DNA of 64,000 nucleotides from Comamonadaceae bacterium (lineage in GTDB: Bacteria; Pseudomonadota; Gammaproteobacteria; Burkholderiales; Burkholderiaceae_C). The stretch is from contig JAIXPL010000050.1 in NCBI GenBank assembly GCA_027486255.1, positions 1 through 64,000 on the forward strand, given 5' to 3'. The notes under the pieces are model-generated. The model was given only the letters and a program-made list of their open reading frames with translations. It was not told the origin of the DNA and searched no databases. This document shows, piece after piece, positions 11,904-22,424 of this stretch (positions are counted from its first letter, which is position 1; the number at the start of each line of letters is the position of its first letter). The translations under genes and the position numbers were made by a program.

Positions 11904-12860
11904 TCAGTTGAGCGTCATGCTGAGCTTGCGCCGGTAGGCCGACACCATGGCGGCCTGCGGGTCTTCCTGCACGGCCTGGGCGCCCACGATCTCGATGCCG
12001 GTGGCCGTCTTGCCGGGCGTGGCGTTGGCGGCCTTGGGCTTGGGCGGGGTGAGCAGCTCCAGGATGGCCACAAAGGTCTTGCGCGGCAGTTCGTCAGCCC
12101 ACTTCTTGTCGCGCAGGATGATCTCCAGCAGCTCGTCCATGGCCGCGGTCCACTCGCCCTCGGCCATGAGCACGCGGGCCTTGGCCAGGCGCGCATCGAA
12201 ATCGCGCTTGTTCTGCGCAATGAGCGCATCAAACTGCGCCAGGTCCCACTGGCCCCGCGGGTCGGTGGCCACGAACTTGAGCGCCTGCAGCCATTGGTTC
12301 AAGGCATCAAAGCGCAGCTGCACCGAAATCTGCCCCAAGGCGGGCGCGAGCGCCGCCTCAGCCTCGGCCAGCTGGCTGGTGCCAATGAGCAGCTTCACAT
12401 AGTCAAAGCGCGCCTCGTCGTTGGCCGGGTCGGCCGCCAGGGCCTGGGCGAGCTTGTCGAGCGCGCTTACCAGGTCACCGCTGTCCATGAGCTCCTGGGT
12501 TTCCTCGGCCGCGGCCTGCGCCATCAGCGCGTCCTCGCTGGGCAGGTGCTTGTCGAGGAATTCCTTGACGCGGCCCTCGGGCATCGCACCGGAGAAACCG
12601 TCCACCGGGCGGCCACCGACCAGCAACACGCAGGTCGGGATGCTGCGGATGCCAAAGGCCCCCGCCAGCTGCTGCTCGTCGTCGGAGTTGATCTTCACCA
12701 GCTTGAAGCGCCCGCCGTATTCGGTCTCCACCTTCTCGAGGATGGGCCCGAGCGACTTGCACGGGCCGCACCAGGGCGCCCAGAAGTCCACCAGCACGGG
12801 GGTGGTCATGGAAGCGGCGATCACTTCCTGCTCAAAGTTCGCCATGGTCACGTCGATCAT
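11904..12860 (-). CDS. cnoX: Thioredoxin-TPR co-chaperone (CnoX/YbbN-like)
   Basis: [44 protein letters not shown], then TPR-like C-terminal region. Confidence 0.85.
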   Translation of the reverse strand: MIDVTMANFEQEVIAASMTTPVLVDFWAPWCGPCKSLGPILEKVETEYGGRFKLVKINSDDEQQLAGAFGIRSIPTCVLLVGGRPVDGFSGAMPEGRVKEFLDKHLPSEDALMAQAAAEETQELMDSGDLVSALDKLAQALAADPANDEARFDYVKLLIGTSQLAEAEAALAPALGQISVQLRFDALNQWLQALKFVATDPRGQWDLAQFDALIAQNKRDFDARLAKARVLMAEGEWTAAMDELLEIILRDKKWADELPRKTFVAILELLTPPKPKAANATPGKTATGIEIVGAQAVQEDPQAAMVSAYRRKLSMTLN

Positions 12861-12974
12861 GGGCACGGATGGTACATGGAGGGGCGGCTTAAAATCCCCT
12901 TCTTTCGTGGGGCGTCCTGCCCCGCTTCCCCTGAGCCGCCGCACCTTACGGCCGGCCGCCATCCGGGCCACTGC

Positions 12975-13484
12975 ATGACTTCCAGCGCATCTTCTTCCCG
13001 CCTGCAGATCGGTGTCGTCATGGGTTCCAGCAGCGACTGGGACACCATGCAGCACGCGGTGCAGATCCTCGAGCATTTCGGCGTGGCCCATGAGGCGCGC
13101 GTGGTCTCGGCGCACCGCATGCCCGACGAGCTGTTTGCCTACGCCGACAGTGCCGAAAGCCGGGGCCTGCAGGCCATCATCGCGGGCGCCGGCGGCGCCG
13201 CCCACCTGCCGGGCATGCTGGCCGCCAAGACCACCGTGCCCGTGCTGGGCGTGCCAGTGGCCAGCCGGCACCTGCAGGGCGTGGATTCACTGCACAGCAT
13301 CGTGCAGATGCCCAAGGGCATCCCGGTGGCCACCTTCGCCATCGGGAATGCCGGCGCGGCCAATGCGGCGCTCTTTGCCGTGGCCATGCTGGCCCTGCAC
13401 GACGCCGCCCTGGCGCGCCGGCTCCAAGACTTCCGCGCCGAGCAAACCCGCGCGGCCCAGGCCATGACGCTGCCGCCGCAATGA
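12975..13484 (+). CDS. purE: 5-(carboxyamino)imidazole ribonucleotide mutase
   Basis: [43 protein letters not shown]. Confidence 0.97.
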   Translation: MTSSASSSRLQIGVVMGSSSDWDTMQHAVQILEHFGVAHEARVVSAHRMPDELFAYADSAESRGLQAIIAGAGGAAHLPGMLAAKTTVPVLGVPVASRHLQGVDSLHSIVQMPKGIPVATFAIGNAGAANAALFAVAMLALHDAALARRLQDFRAEQTRAAQAMTLPPQ

Positions 13485-14680
13485 GCGCACCCGCCATGCC
13501 CACCATCCTTCCCGGCGCCACGCTGGGCGTGATGGGCGGCGGCCAGCTCGGCCGCATGTTCGTACACGCCGCCCAGCGCCTGGGCTACTTCACGGCCGTG
13601 CTCGACCCCGATGCCGCCAGCCCCGCAGGCCTGGTGAGCCACCACCATGTACAGACCGCCTACACCGACCCGGCCGGCCTCGAGCAGCTGGCCCGCCTGA
13701 GTGCGGCGATCACCACCGAATTTGAAAACGTGCCGGCCCAGGCGCTCGAGGCGCTGGCCGCCACGCGCCCGGTGGCCCCGGGCGGTCCCTGCGTGGCGAT
13801 CGCGCAAGACCGCATCCAGGAAAAAGCGCACTTCAGTGCCTGCGCGGCCAGCTCGGGCGTGGGCTGTGCGCCGCACGCCGTGATCCGCACCGAGGCCGAG
13901 CTGCAGGCCGTAGCAGACGCACTGCTGCCCGGCATCCTCAAGACCGCGCGCATGGGTTACGACGGCAAGGGCCAGGTGCGCGTGAAAACGCGCGAAGAAC
14001 TCACGGTGGCTTGGAACGAACTCCAGCGCGTGCCCTGCGTGCTGGAAAAAATGCTGCCGCTGCTGGCCGAATGCTCGGTGCTGGTGGCCCGCGGCTTTGA
14101 CGGGCAGATGGTCGGCTACGCGCCGCAGCGCAACGTGCATGTCAACGGCATCCTGGCCGTCACACACGCCTACCCGGGCTGCCTGCCGGCCGAGCTGGCT
14201 GCGCGCGCCGAAGCCGCCACGCGCGCCATTGCGCAGCAGATCGGCTACGTGGGCCTCCTGTGCGTGGAGTTCTTCGTCGTCGAGGGACCGCAAGGCCTGG
14301 ACCTGGTGGTCAATGAAATGGCGCCGCGCCCGCACAACAGCGGGCACCACACCATCGACGCCTGCGACCACTCGCAGTTCGACCTGCAGGTCCATGCCAT
14401 GGCCGGCCTGCCGCTGCCGCAGCCGCGCCAGCACTCACCGGCCCTCATGCTCAACCTGCTGGGCGACATCTGGTTCGACGCGAAGGGCCGCGAGCGCACG
14501 CCCGACTGGGCGCAGGTGCTGGCCCTGCCGGGCACCCACCTGCACCTCTACGGCAAGACCGAGGCACGCCGGGCCCGCAAGATGGGCCACCTCACGGTGA
14601 CCGGCGCAGACCTGGCCAGCGTGCAGGCCACGGCGCGCCAATGCGCCACGCTGCTGGGCCTGCCCGGGCTCGATACATGA
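13481..14680 (+). CDS. purK: 5-(carboxyamino)imidazole ribonucleotide synthase
   Basis: [40 protein letters not shown]...[18 protein letters not shown]. Confidence 0.97.
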   Translation: MSAPAMPTILPGATLGVMGGGQLGRMFVHAAQRLGYFTAVLDPDAASPAGLVSHHHVQTAYTDPAGLEQLARLSAAITTEFENVPAQALEALAATRPVAPGGPCVAIAQDRIQEKAHFSACAASSGVGCAPHAVIRTEAELQAVADALLPGILKTARMGYDGKGQVRVKTREELTVAWNELQRVPCVLEKMLPLLAECSVLVARGFDGQMVGYAPQRNVHVNGILAVTHAYPGCLPAELAARAEAATRAIAQQIGYVGLLCVEFFVVEGPQGLDLVVNEMAPRPHNSGHHTIDACDHSQFDLQVHAMAGLPLPQPRQHSPALMLNLLGDIWFDAKGRERTPDWAQVLALPGTHLHLYGKTEARRARKMGHLTVTGADLASVQATARQCATLLGLPGLDT

Positions 14681-15651
14681 TCCTGCCCGGCAGCGACCCG
14701 GCCGCCATCGCCCAGGCGGCGCAGCAGCTGCGTGCCGGGGAGCTGGTGGCGCTGCCCACCGAAACCGTGTACGGCCTGGGCGCCGACGCGTCCAACGACG
14801 CGGCCGTGGCCAAGGTCTTTGCAGCCAAAGGCCGGCCGGCCGAGCACCCGCTCATCGTGCATGTGGCTTCAAAGGCGCAGGTGAACGATTACGCGGCCAG
14901 CGTGCCGGCCTTTGCGCACAAGCTCATCGACGCCTTCTGGCCCGGCCCGCTCACCCTGATCTTGCCGCGCCGCGACGGCGTGGCCCGCGCGGCCGCCGGC
15001 GGCCAAGACTCCATTGGCCTGCGCTGCCCCTCGCACCCGGTGGCCCAGGCCCTGCTGCAGGCGGCTGCCACCGGCGTGGCCGCACCGAGTGCCAACCAGT
15101 TTGGCCGCGTGAGCCCGACCACGGCCGCACATGTGCAGGCCGAGTTTGGCGAGGCGCTGCTCATCCTCGATGGCGGCCCCTGTCCGGTGGGGATTGAATC
15201 GACCATCGTGGACTGCACGCGCGGTGCCCCGATGCTGCTGCGGCCCGGGCACATCACGCGCGAACAGGTGGAGGCCGCCTGCGGTCAAGCCCTGCTGGCC
15301 CCCGAAGCCGCCACCGAGGCCGCACCGCGCGCCTCGGGCACGCTGGAATCGCACTACGCGCCGCGGGCCAAGGTGCGGCTCATGTCGGCCGACGAACTGA
15401 ACCAGCGCTTGGCGTCCCTGGGCGTGCATGCCCACAACCTGGGCCTGTGGTCACGCCAGCGGCCACTGGATGCCGGTGCCGGCGTGCTCTGGCGCGCGCA
15501 AGCGGCGCAAGCCGAGGAAGCGGCGCAACAGCTCTTTGCCGTGCTGCGCGAACTCGATGCGCAAGGCGTGCAGCAAATCTGGGTGGAGCTGCCACCCGAC
15601 ACACCCGCATGGGAAGGCGTGCGCGACCGGCTTCGGCGCGCCGCGGCCTGA
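14677..15651 (+). CDS. tsaC: L-threonylcarbamoyladenylate synthase (Sua5/YrdC with Sua5 C-terminal domain)
   Basis: LRAGELVALPTETVYGLGADASNDAAVAKVFAAKGRPAEHPLIVHV...SGTLESHYAP. Confidence 0.93.
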   Translation: MILPGSDPAAIAQAAQQLRAGELVALPTETVYGLGADASNDAAVAKVFAAKGRPAEHPLIVHVASKAQVNDYAASVPAFAHKLIDAFWPGPLTLILPRRDGVARAAAGGQDSIGLRCPSHPVAQALLQAAATGVAAPSANQFGRVSPTTAAHVQAEFGEALLILDGGPCPVGIESTIVDCTRGAPMLLRPGHITREQVEAACGQALLAPEAATEAAPRASGTLESHYAPRAKVRLMSADELNQRLASLGVHAHNLGLWSRQRPLDAGAGVLWRAQAAQAEEAAQQLFAVLRELDAQGVQQIWVELPPDTPAWEGVRDRLRRAAA

Positions 15652-15668
15652 GCTTTTACCCGGCACCG

Positions 15669-15693
15669 ATCGCCCAGAGGACTGGGCTCCTAC
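15669..15693 (-). repeat. GTAG-type REP element, copy 1
   Basis: atcgcccagaggactgggctcctac (reverse complement GTAGGAGCCCAGTCCTCTGGGCGAT), imperfect palindromic core. Confidence 0.8.
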
Positions 15694-15711
15694 GAAGGCA
15701 AAGGCATCAAG

Positions 15712-15735
15712 GTAGGAGCCGAGTCTCTCGGCGAT
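15712..15735 (+). repeat. GTAG-type REP element, copy 2, inverted relative to copy 1
   Basis: gtaggagccgagtctctcggcgat. Confidence 0.75.
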
Positions 15736-15771
15736 GCATCGTGTGCACGGCTGGCTTCTTGCCTGGCACCG

Positions 15772-15796
15772 ATCGCCCAGAGGACTGGGCTCCTAC
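15772..15796 (-). repeat. GTAG-type REP element, copy 3
   Basis: atcgcccagaggactgggctcctac; identical to copy 1, and 32 nt identical including 5' flank ggcaccg. Confidence 0.8.
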
Positions 15797-15799
15797 ACA

Positions 15800-16786
15800 T
15801 CAGGCAGCCTGAGCGGCTTCTGCGGCAATCTCGTAGGAACGCAGCCGCGCCTGGTGGTCAAAGATCTGCCCGGCCACCATGAGCTCGTTGGCCCCCGTCT
15901 TTTGAATGAAGGCCTGCATCTGCTCGCGCACCTGCGCGGGGGTGCCAATGGCGGCGCAGGCGAGGAGCTGCCGCAGCACCGCCTGCTCCTGGGGGCCGAT
16001 CTGCTGCATGTAGCCTTCACGCGGCGGCGGCAGGCGCCCGGGCCGGCCACTGCGCAGGTTCACAAAAGCCTGCTGCGCCGAGCTGGCCACCAGGTGCGCC
16101 TGGCTTTCCGTGTCGGCGGCAAACACATTGAAGCCCAGCATCACATAGGGGCTGGCCAGGCGGGGCGAAGGCTGGAAGCGCTCGCGGTAAATGGCGATCG
16201 CATCCAACAAATGGCCAGGCGCAAAGTGCGAGGCAAAGGCAAAGGGCAGCCCCAGGTGCGCCGCCAATTGCGCGCCAAAGAGGCTAGAGCCCAGGATCCA
16301 CACCGGAATGTGCAAACCCTGGCCCGGCACAGCACGCACGGGCTGGCGCGGCTGATCGGAAAAATAGTCCAGCAGCTCCAGCACGTCCTGCGGGAACTCG
16401 TCGGCGTCCGACTGCAGGTGGCGCCGCAGCGCCCGCGCGGTCTGCATGTCCGAGCCGGGGGCGCGGCCCAAGCCCAGGTCGATGCGACCGGGGTAGAGCG
16501 ACTCCAGCGTGCCGAACTGCTCGGCAATCACGAGCGGCGAATGGTTGGGCAGCATGATGCCGCCGGCCCCCAGGCGAATGCTTTGTGTGCCTGCGCCCAC
16601 ATGCGAGAGCAGCACCGCCGTGGCTGCACTGGCGATGCCCGGCATGCCGTGGTGCTCGGCCAGCCAGTAGCGCCCAAAGCCCCAGCGCTCGGCATGTTGG
16701 GCCAGGCTCAGCGTGTTTTTGAAGGACTGCGCGGCATCACTGCCTTCGGCAATCGGCGAGAGGTCCAGCACGGACAGGCGGGTCAT
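15800..16786 (-). CDS. LLM class flavin-dependent oxidoreductase
   Basis: [56 protein letters not shown]. Confidence 0.92.
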   Translation of the reverse strand: MTRLSVLDLSPIAEGSDAAQSFKNTLSLAQHAERWGFGRYWLAEHHGMPGIASAATAVLLSHVGAGTQSIRLGAGGIMLPNHSPLVIAEQFGTLESLYPGRIDLGLGRAPGSDMQTARALRRHLQSDADEFPQDVLELLDYFSDQPRQPVRAVPGQGLHIPVWILGSSLFGAQLAAHLGLPFAFASHFAPGHLLDAIAIYRERFQPSPRLASPYVMLGFNVFAADTESQAHLVASSAQQAFVNLRSGRPGRLPPPREGYMQQIGPQEQAVLRQLLACAAIGTPAQVREQMQAFIQKTGANELMVAGQIFDHQARLRSYEIAAEAAQAA

Positions 16787-17067
16787 GGGCGGGGGTCCTT
16801 GGAAGGTGCGCTGCGGCCGTAGTACAGCCGCATCATCAGAATGGACAAGGCCAGCAGCAGCGTGATGGCATTGGCCACCACCACCGGCCAGGCACGCGTG
16901 GCCAGGCCATAGGCCAGCCACAAGGCCACGCCCAGGGTGAAGGCGCTGTACATGCCCAGCGAGATGCCGCGCACATCGCGCGTGCGAAAAGTCAGCCAGG
17001 CCTGCGGCACAAAGCTCAGCGTGGTGAGCGCGGCGGCGATGTAGCCGATGAGCTCGTGTCCGTTCAT
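16783..17067 (-). CDS. SemiSWEET-family (PQ-loop) sugar transporter-like protein
   Basis: [49 protein letters not shown]; three TM segments. Confidence 0.88.
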   Translation of the reverse strand: MNGHELIGYIAAALTTLSFVPQAWLTFRTRDVRGISLGMYSAFTLGVALWLAYGLATRAWPVVVANAITLLLALSILMMRLYYGRSAPSKDPRP

Positions 17068-18602
17068 GGTTCCTTCACCACCAGCGTGCGCTGGCCATGG
17101 GTGCTGTCGGTTTCAACCGCCCATTGCACCAGGGCATCGAGCGCGGCGCGGGCGGGCCCGGCGTTGGGGTGGTTGATGAGACCCACCACCGCGTAGCGCT
17201 GGCCGCCCGTACCCTGGGCGTAGCCGGCAATCGCGCTCACATCGCGCAGCGAGCCGGTCTTGAGCCAGGCGCGGCCCGCCACGGTGCTGGCACGCTGGCG
17301 CATGGTGGCGTCCACGCCGGCCACCGGCAGCGAGGCCAACAGTTCGGGGGCACGCGGGCTGAGCGCCATGCGCTGTAAGAGCTCGCCCAGGGCCTGGGCC
17401 GTGAGGCGCTCCTCGCGGTTCAGGCCCGAGCCATTGCCCAGCACCGGCAAAGGGCTGGTGGGCAGGGCCTGGCGCCACCAGTCCAGCACCACGGCGCGGC
17501 CGGCCTCCAGCGTGCCCGCAGGCGCCTCGGCCGAGCGGCTGCGAAGGCCCAGGGTGTAGAACACCTGCTGGGCCATCACGTTGTTGGAAAACTTGTTGAT
17601 GTCGTTCACCACCTCGGCCAAGGGCACCGAAGGGGCATCGAGCTTCAGGCGCGGCTTGCCGCCCCCCAGCGAGCCCTGGCTCTTGAGCGAGGCCGACTCT
17701 TCGGGCGTGGCCCAGCGCACCCGGCCCGAGAGCCCCCCGCCCTGGCCGCGCCAGGCCGCTTCCACGGCGCGCTCGGCAAAGCGGCCCGGCTCGGGATAGG
17801 CATAGGGCCAGACCCGCTCGCCACAGCCCAAGGGATAGGCACCTGCAAACTGCAGGCGCAGCGGCTGCTCCAGCGTGGCCTTCAGGCCCCCGCGCCAGTC
17901 CTGGCAAGAGGCATCCGCGGCCAGGGGCACGCTGGCATCCATGTGCACACCGGCCAGCGCCGGTTCCACCTTCACCCGGGCGCGCTGTTGGCCGGGCTCG
18001 GGCGTGAAGGTCATCACCACGCTTTGAAAATTGATGAGCAGCGCATCGGCCTGCACGTTGTAGGGCTTGAGCGGCTCGCCATCGAAGTCCCCGGGGTGCA
18101 CCGCCGCGGGGCGGAACAGGCTGCGGTCCAGCACGATGTCGCCGCGCACGGCTTTGACGCCGCTGGCCTGCACCTGCGCCATCAGGGCCTGCAGGCGCTC
18201 GACCACCAGCTTGGGGTCGCCCCCGCCGCGCAGCACCAGGGCGCCGTGCAGCAACTCGCCCTCGAGTGCTCCTTCGGCCAGCACGGTGGTGGTCCAGGTG
18301 TGCTGCGGGCCCAGCAGTTCGAGCGCGGCCGAGGTGGTGATCAGCTTGGTGACGGAGGCCGGGTTCATGGGCTCCTGCGCACGGTGGCTCAGCCGCACCC
18401 GCCCGCTGCCCAGCTCCACCACCCGCATCGAGACGGCACTGGCCGGCACCTGGGCGCGGGCCAGTGCCTGGGCCACCGGGCGGGGCAGCGCCGGGGCCTG
18501 CCCCCAGGCCGCTGCGGCCATCAGCGGCAGGGCACACACCCAGGCCCTGGCCACCGCAGCCCTGAATGAACACCCACGCGCTGTGCGCCCTGACTCATGC
18601 AT
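17064..18602 (-). CDS. dacB: D-alanyl-D-alanine carboxypeptidase/endopeptidase (PBP4, S13 family)
   Basis: [25 protein letters not shown]...[17 protein letters not shown]...[17 protein letters not shown]...[16 protein letters not shown]; start codon uncertain. Confidence 0.92.
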   Translation of the reverse strand: MHESGRTARGCSFRAAVARAWVCALPLMAAAAWGQAPALPRPVAQALARAQVPASAVSMRVVELGSGRVRLSHRAQEPMNPASVTKLITTSAALELLGPQHTWTTTVLAEGALEGELLHGALVLRGGGDPKLVVERLQALMAQVQASGVKAVRGDIVLDRSLFRPAAVHPGDFDGEPLKPYNVQADALLINFQSVVMTFTPEPGQQRARVKVEPALAGVHMDASVPLAADASCQDWRGGLKATLEQPLRLQFAGAYPLGCGERVWPYAYPEPGRFAERAVEAAWRGQGGGLSGRVRWATPEESASLKSQGSLGGGKPRLKLDAPSVPLAEVVNDINKFSNNVMAQQVFYTLGLRSRSAEAPAGTLEAGRAVVLDWWRQALPTSPLPVLGNGSGLNREERLTAQALGELLQRMALSPRAPELLASLPVAGVDATMRQRASTVAGRAWLKTGSLRDVSAIAGYAQGTGGQRYAVVGLINHPNAGPARAALDALVQWAVETDSTHGQRTLVVKEP

Positions 18603-18706
18603 GCGCGGATTATCCCAAGGCCAAGGCGAGCTGGCCGGGCTTGCCCGGATAATCCAGGCCTCTGCCGGGCTCACGCCACGCCAGCTCCTTTTTTCTCATC
18701 CCCGCC

Positions 18707-19444
18707 TTGACCTCCCCCGGCCGCTTCCTCGCCTTTGACACCAGCACCGACCGCCTGTCGGTGGGCGTGGCCGTGGGTGGTCGCCAATGGCTTCACGAAG
18801 GGCCGGGCGCGGCGCAGGCTTCGGCCACGCTGATCCCGGTGGCCCTGGACCTGCTGGCCCAAGCGGGCCTGGCGCTGCACGAACTCGACGCCATCGTCTT
18901 CGGGCGCGGCCCCGGCTCGTTCACCGGCCTGCGCACGGCCTGTGCTGTGGCCCAGGGCCTGGCCGCAGGCGCTGGGCGGCTGGTGCTGCCCGTGGACACG
19001 CTGCTGGCTGTCGCCGAGGAAGCCGCGCACCAACAGGCCGCAAGCGGCCAGGCCGTGCCTGAGCACCTGAGCGCCCTGCTCGATGCCCGCATGGACGAGG
19101 TGTACGCCCAGGACTTCAAGCGCAGCGCGGCCGGCTGGCAGGCCCTGGGCCCGTGCCGGCTGCTGGCGCCTGAGCAGCTGCACTTTCCCGAGGGTGGCCA
19201 CCGGCTGCTCGCCGGCAATGTCTTTGAGGTCTACGCCGCTCGCCTGCCCACCTTGCCTGCAGGCGAGGTGGTGGTGCCAGCCCTGCCCACGGCGGCGGCC
19301 CTGCTGCGCCTGGCACCTGCGCTCATGGCCCAGGGCCTGGCCGTGCCCGCCGAGCAGGCCCTGCCCCTGTATGTGCGTGACAAGGTGGCGCAGACCACGC
19401 AAGAGCGGCTGGCAGCCAAGGCCGCTGCCACCAAGGCAGATTAA
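18707..19444 (+). CDS. tsaB: tRNA threonylcarbamoyladenosine biosynthesis protein TsaB
   Basis: RFLAFDTSTDRLSVGVAV...IVFGRGPGSFTGLRTACAVAQGLA; TTG start. Confidence 0.93.
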   Translation: MTSPGRFLAFDTSTDRLSVGVAVGGRQWLHEGPGAAQASATLIPVALDLLAQAGLALHELDAIVFGRGPGSFTGLRTACAVAQGLAAGAGRLVLPVDTLLAVAEEAAHQQAASGQAVPEHLSALLDARMDEVYAQDFKRSAAGWQALGPCRLLAPEQLHFPEGGHRLLAGNVFEVYAARLPTLPAGEVVVPALPTAAALLRLAPALMAQGLAVPAEQALPLYVRDKVAQTTQERLAAKAAATKAD

Positions 19445-19447
19445 GGC

Positions 19448-19963
19448 ATGAGCGCCGTGCCCCGCCCCAGCCCTGAGCAGGTGCCTGGCCACGCGTCTGC
19501 CCAGCTGGCGCCCATGACCGAGGCCTGGCTGGACGAAGTGGCCGCGCTTGAAAAAACAGCCTACACCCACCCCTGGTCGCGCGGTAATTTCTCGGACTCC
19601 CTGCGCGCCGGCTACCGCGCGAGCGTGTTGCTGCAGGGGGAGGAGCTCCTGGGCTACTTCGTGCTCATGAAGGGCCTGGACGAGACCCACCTGCTCAACA
19701 TCACGGTGGCCCCTGCCCACCAGGGCCAGGGCCATGCCCAGCACATGCTCGATGCGCTGGCGGCCTGGTCGGTGCGGCAGGGCGCACAATGGCTGTGGCT
19801 GGAAGTGCGCATCAGCAATGTCCGCGCCCGCCGCATCTACGAACGCTACGGATTCAAGGAAGTCGGCGTGCGCCGCAACTACTACCCTCTGGCCCCCTTC
19901 AAGCGCGAAGACGCTGTCGTCATGAGCCTGTCCCTGGCCACGGCCGAGGAGCCGCTGTCATGA
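19448..19963 (+). CDS. rimI: Ribosomal protein S18-alanine N-acetyltransferase
   Basis: EKTAYTHPWSRGNFSDSLRAGY...LLNITVAPAHQGQGHAQHMLDAL...NVRARRIYERYGFKEVGVRRNYYP. Confidence 0.93.
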   Translation: MSAVPRPSPEQVPGHASAQLAPMTEAWLDEVAALEKTAYTHPWSRGNFSDSLRAGYRASVLLQGEELLGYFVLMKGLDETHLLNITVAPAHQGQGHAQHMLDALAAWSVRQGAQWLWLEVRISNVRARRIYERYGFKEVGVRRNYYPLAPFKREDAVVMSLSLATAEEPLS

Positions 19964-20703
19964 GCCTGGAGCTCGACAAACGCCAGCGCGCCATGCTGCG
20001 GGAGATGGGCGTGCAAGTCTGGTCACCCCTGTCCCCGGCCCCGGCAGACCCTATCTCCGCAGCCACCCCGGCATCGGCCTCCAAATCGCCCCCCACGCCC
20101 CCGACATCGACCCCCGCAGCGACAACGCAGCCAGCAGCGGCGTCACGCGCCCCTGTGGCCAGGCCATCGCCAGCACCGGCACCGGCAAGCTCACCGGCAG
20201 AGCCCCCCGCCGGTGCGAGCTGGCGCGTGGATGCCGCCCAGCTGTTCGCCGGCGAAGGCGATGCCGCGGCCGAGCGCGGGCCGCGCTGGCTGCTCTTGGC
20301 CGAGGGTCGCCCAGAGGAGCTGGCCGAAGGCGCCGGCGAACTGCTCAAAAACATGCTGCGCGCAGCGAGGCTGGCCGAAGGTGCACAGGTGTGGCTGGCC
20401 CCCCTGCAGCGCAGCGCCGGCCCAGCGGACGTACAGGGCTTGGACGAGGTGCTGGGGCACACCCAGCCCGACTTGGTCTTTCTCATGAGCCGGCTGGGCG
20501 CACAGGCCCTGCTGGAAACCGATGAGCCCCTGGGCCGGCTGCGTGGCCAGGTGCACGATCTCTGGGGCCTGCCCGCCGTGGTGAGCTACGACCTGGGCAC
20601 CCTGCTGCGCACCCCCACCGAAAAGGCCAAGGCCTGGGACGACCTGTGCCTGGCCCTGCAGGTGGCCCGCACCCAGCACGCCGAACGGCTGGCGGCCGAA
20701 TAA
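19960..20703 (+). CDS. Degenerate uracil-DNA glycosylase superfamily-like protein
   Basis: Follows tsaB-rimI; C-terminus LGRLRGQVHDLWGLPAVVSYDLGTLLRTPTEKAKAWDDLCLAL resembles family-4 UDG, but GEAPG, C-terminal His and Fe-S Cys are absent. Confidence 0.65.
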   Translation: MSLELDKRQRAMLREMGVQVWSPLSPAPADPISAATPASASKSPPTPPTSTPAATTQPAAASRAPVARPSPAPAPASSPAEPPAGASWRVDAAQLFAGEGDAAAERGPRWLLLAEGRPEELAEGAGELLKNMLRAARLAEGAQVWLAPLQRSAGPADVQGLDEVLGHTQPDLVFLMSRLGAQALLETDEPLGRLRGQVHDLWGLPAVVSYDLGTLLRTPTEKAKAWDDLCLALQVARTQHAERLAAE

Positions 20704-20739
20704 ACAGGGCGCCGCTGAGCGGCTCCCTACAATCTCCGG

Positions 20740-21564
20740 ATGACTTTTCTCGCCATGCTGGCCGCCGCCGAGCGCCAGAATCGATCCATGCTCTGCGTGG
20801 GCCTGGACCCGGAGCCCAAACGCTTTCCGGGTCGCCTGCAGGGCGACGCCAACAAGATTTACGACTTCTGCGCCGCCATCGTGGACGCCACGGCCGACCT
20901 GGTGTCGAGCTTCAAGCCGCAGATTGCCTATTTCGCGGCACACCGCGCCGAAGGTCAGCTCGAGCGCCTGATGGAACACATGCGGCGCGTGGCTCCGCAG
21001 GTGCCCATCATCCTGGACGCCAAGCGCGGCGACATTGGCTCCACCGCCGAGCAGTATGCGCGCGAGGCCTTCGAGCGCTACGGCGCCGATGCGGTGACGC
21101 TTTCGCCCTTCATGGGCTGGGACTCGGTGGAGCCCTACCTGAAGTACGAGGGCAAGGGCGCCTTCCTGCTGTGCCGCACCTCCAACCCCGGCGGCGACGA
21201 CCTGCAGAACCAGCGCCTGGCCAGCGTCGAAGGCCAGCCCCTTCTGTATGAACACGTGGCCCGCCTGGCGCAAGGCCCCTGGAATCTCAACGGCCAGCTC
21301 GGTCTGGTGGTGGGGGCGACCTATCCGAACGAAATAGAGCGCGTGCGGCAGGTGGCGCCGCAGGTACCGCTGCTGATCCCGGGCGTGGGCGCCCAGGGTG
21401 GCGATGCCGTGGCCACGGTCAAGGCCGGCTGGCGCGCAGACGGAACCATCATCGTGAACTCCTCGCGGGCCATCCTCTATGCGTCCAGCGGCGAAGACTT
21501 TGCCCAGGCCGCGCGCCAGGTGGCGCAGCAAACACGCGACACCCTGGAAGCGGCCAAGGCCTGA
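20740..21564 (+). CDS. pyrF: Orotidine-5'-phosphate decarboxylase (type 2)
   Basis: [30 protein letters not shown]...[22 protein letters not shown]. Confidence 0.95.
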   Translation: MTFLAMLAAAERQNRSMLCVGLDPEPKRFPGRLQGDANKIYDFCAAIVDATADLVSSFKPQIAYFAAHRAEGQLERLMEHMRRVAPQVPIILDAKRGDIGSTAEQYAREAFERYGADAVTLSPFMGWDSVEPYLKYEGKGAFLLCRTSNPGGDDLQNQRLASVEGQPLLYEHVARLAQGPWNLNGQLGLVVGATYPNEIERVRQVAPQVPLLIPGVGAQGGDAVATVKAGWRADGTIIVNSSRAILYASSGEDFAQAARQVAQQTRDTLEAAKA

Positions 21565-21650
21565 GCGGACCGGGCGCCGGCCGCCGGGTCCGCGTCACAA
21601 CGCCGTCATGGATGAGCTCTAAGGTAGGAGTTTTCTTGCATGGCCTTCGC

Positions 21651-22358
21651 ATGAGCTTCATCCGCCGACTCCTCTTGCTCCTTCCCGCCCTGGCCAGCGC
21701 ATCAGCCTGGGCGGCCCGGCCCATGATCACGGACGATGCACGCGTCGTCGACCACAAGGCCTGTCAGGTGGAAAGCTGGTTCCGCAAGAACCATGAGGGC
21801 CCCAGTACATTCTGGGCTGTCCCGGGTTGTAGCCCGGTGGAAAATTTGGAAATTTCGGTGGGCGGCGCCCTGGAGCGCCATGACGGGCAGAGGCGTCAGT
21901 CGGACAGCCTGGCACAAGCGAAATTTCTGGTGCGCACTTTGCAGCCCAACGACTGGGGGGCCGCTATCACTTTGGGACGCAGCGTCGAACGCGGACTGAC
22001 GGCCCATGCGCGCGATCTGCCCAGCCATTTTGTGAACATCCCCCTGAGCTATTCATGGCGCAACGACGCTGCCGTGCTGCACCTGAATCTGGGGCGTCGG
22101 GATGACCGAGAGCTGCGCAAGCAGTTCAATACCTGGGGGCTGGGCAGCGAAGTGGTGCTGCGGCCCAACTTACAACTGATCGTTGAAACCTATGGGGAAA
22201 GTGGCAGCCGAGCTTTTCTGCACGGTGGACTGCGTTACTGGGTGATCCCCAACAGGGTTCAAATAGACACCACCTATGGCACCGAGCGCCGTTCGCACAC
22301 CCAGCAGCATTGGTTTTCCATCGGTCTGCGCCTTCTGTCACCGCCTTTTCTGCCCTGA
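21651..22358 (+). CDS. Uncharacterised secreted, possibly beta-barrel, protein
   Basis: MSFIRRLLLLLPALASASAWAA signal peptide; ARPMITDDARVVDHKACQVESWFRKNHEG...; alternating beta-like pattern. Confidence 0.6.
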   Translation: MSFIRRLLLLLPALASASAWAARPMITDDARVVDHKACQVESWFRKNHEGPSTFWAVPGCSPVENLEISVGGALERHDGQRRQSDSLAQAKFLVRTLQPNDWGAAITLGRSVERGLTAHARDLPSHFVNIPLSYSWRNDAAVLHLNLGRRDDRELRKQFNTWGLGSEVVLRPNLQLIVETYGESGSRAFLHGGLRYWVIPNRVQIDTTYGTERRSHTQQHWFSIGLRLLSPPFLP

Positions 22359-22382
22359 GGCCATTGAAAAGAGCTGGTGGGA

Positions 22383-22406
22383 ATCGCCCAGGGACTGGGC
22401 TCCTAC
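22383..22406 (-). repeat. GTAG-type REP element, copy 4
   Basis: atcgcccagggactgggctcctac. Confidence 0.75.
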
Positions 22407-22424
22407 GGGGGGAGGCCGTCTGGG

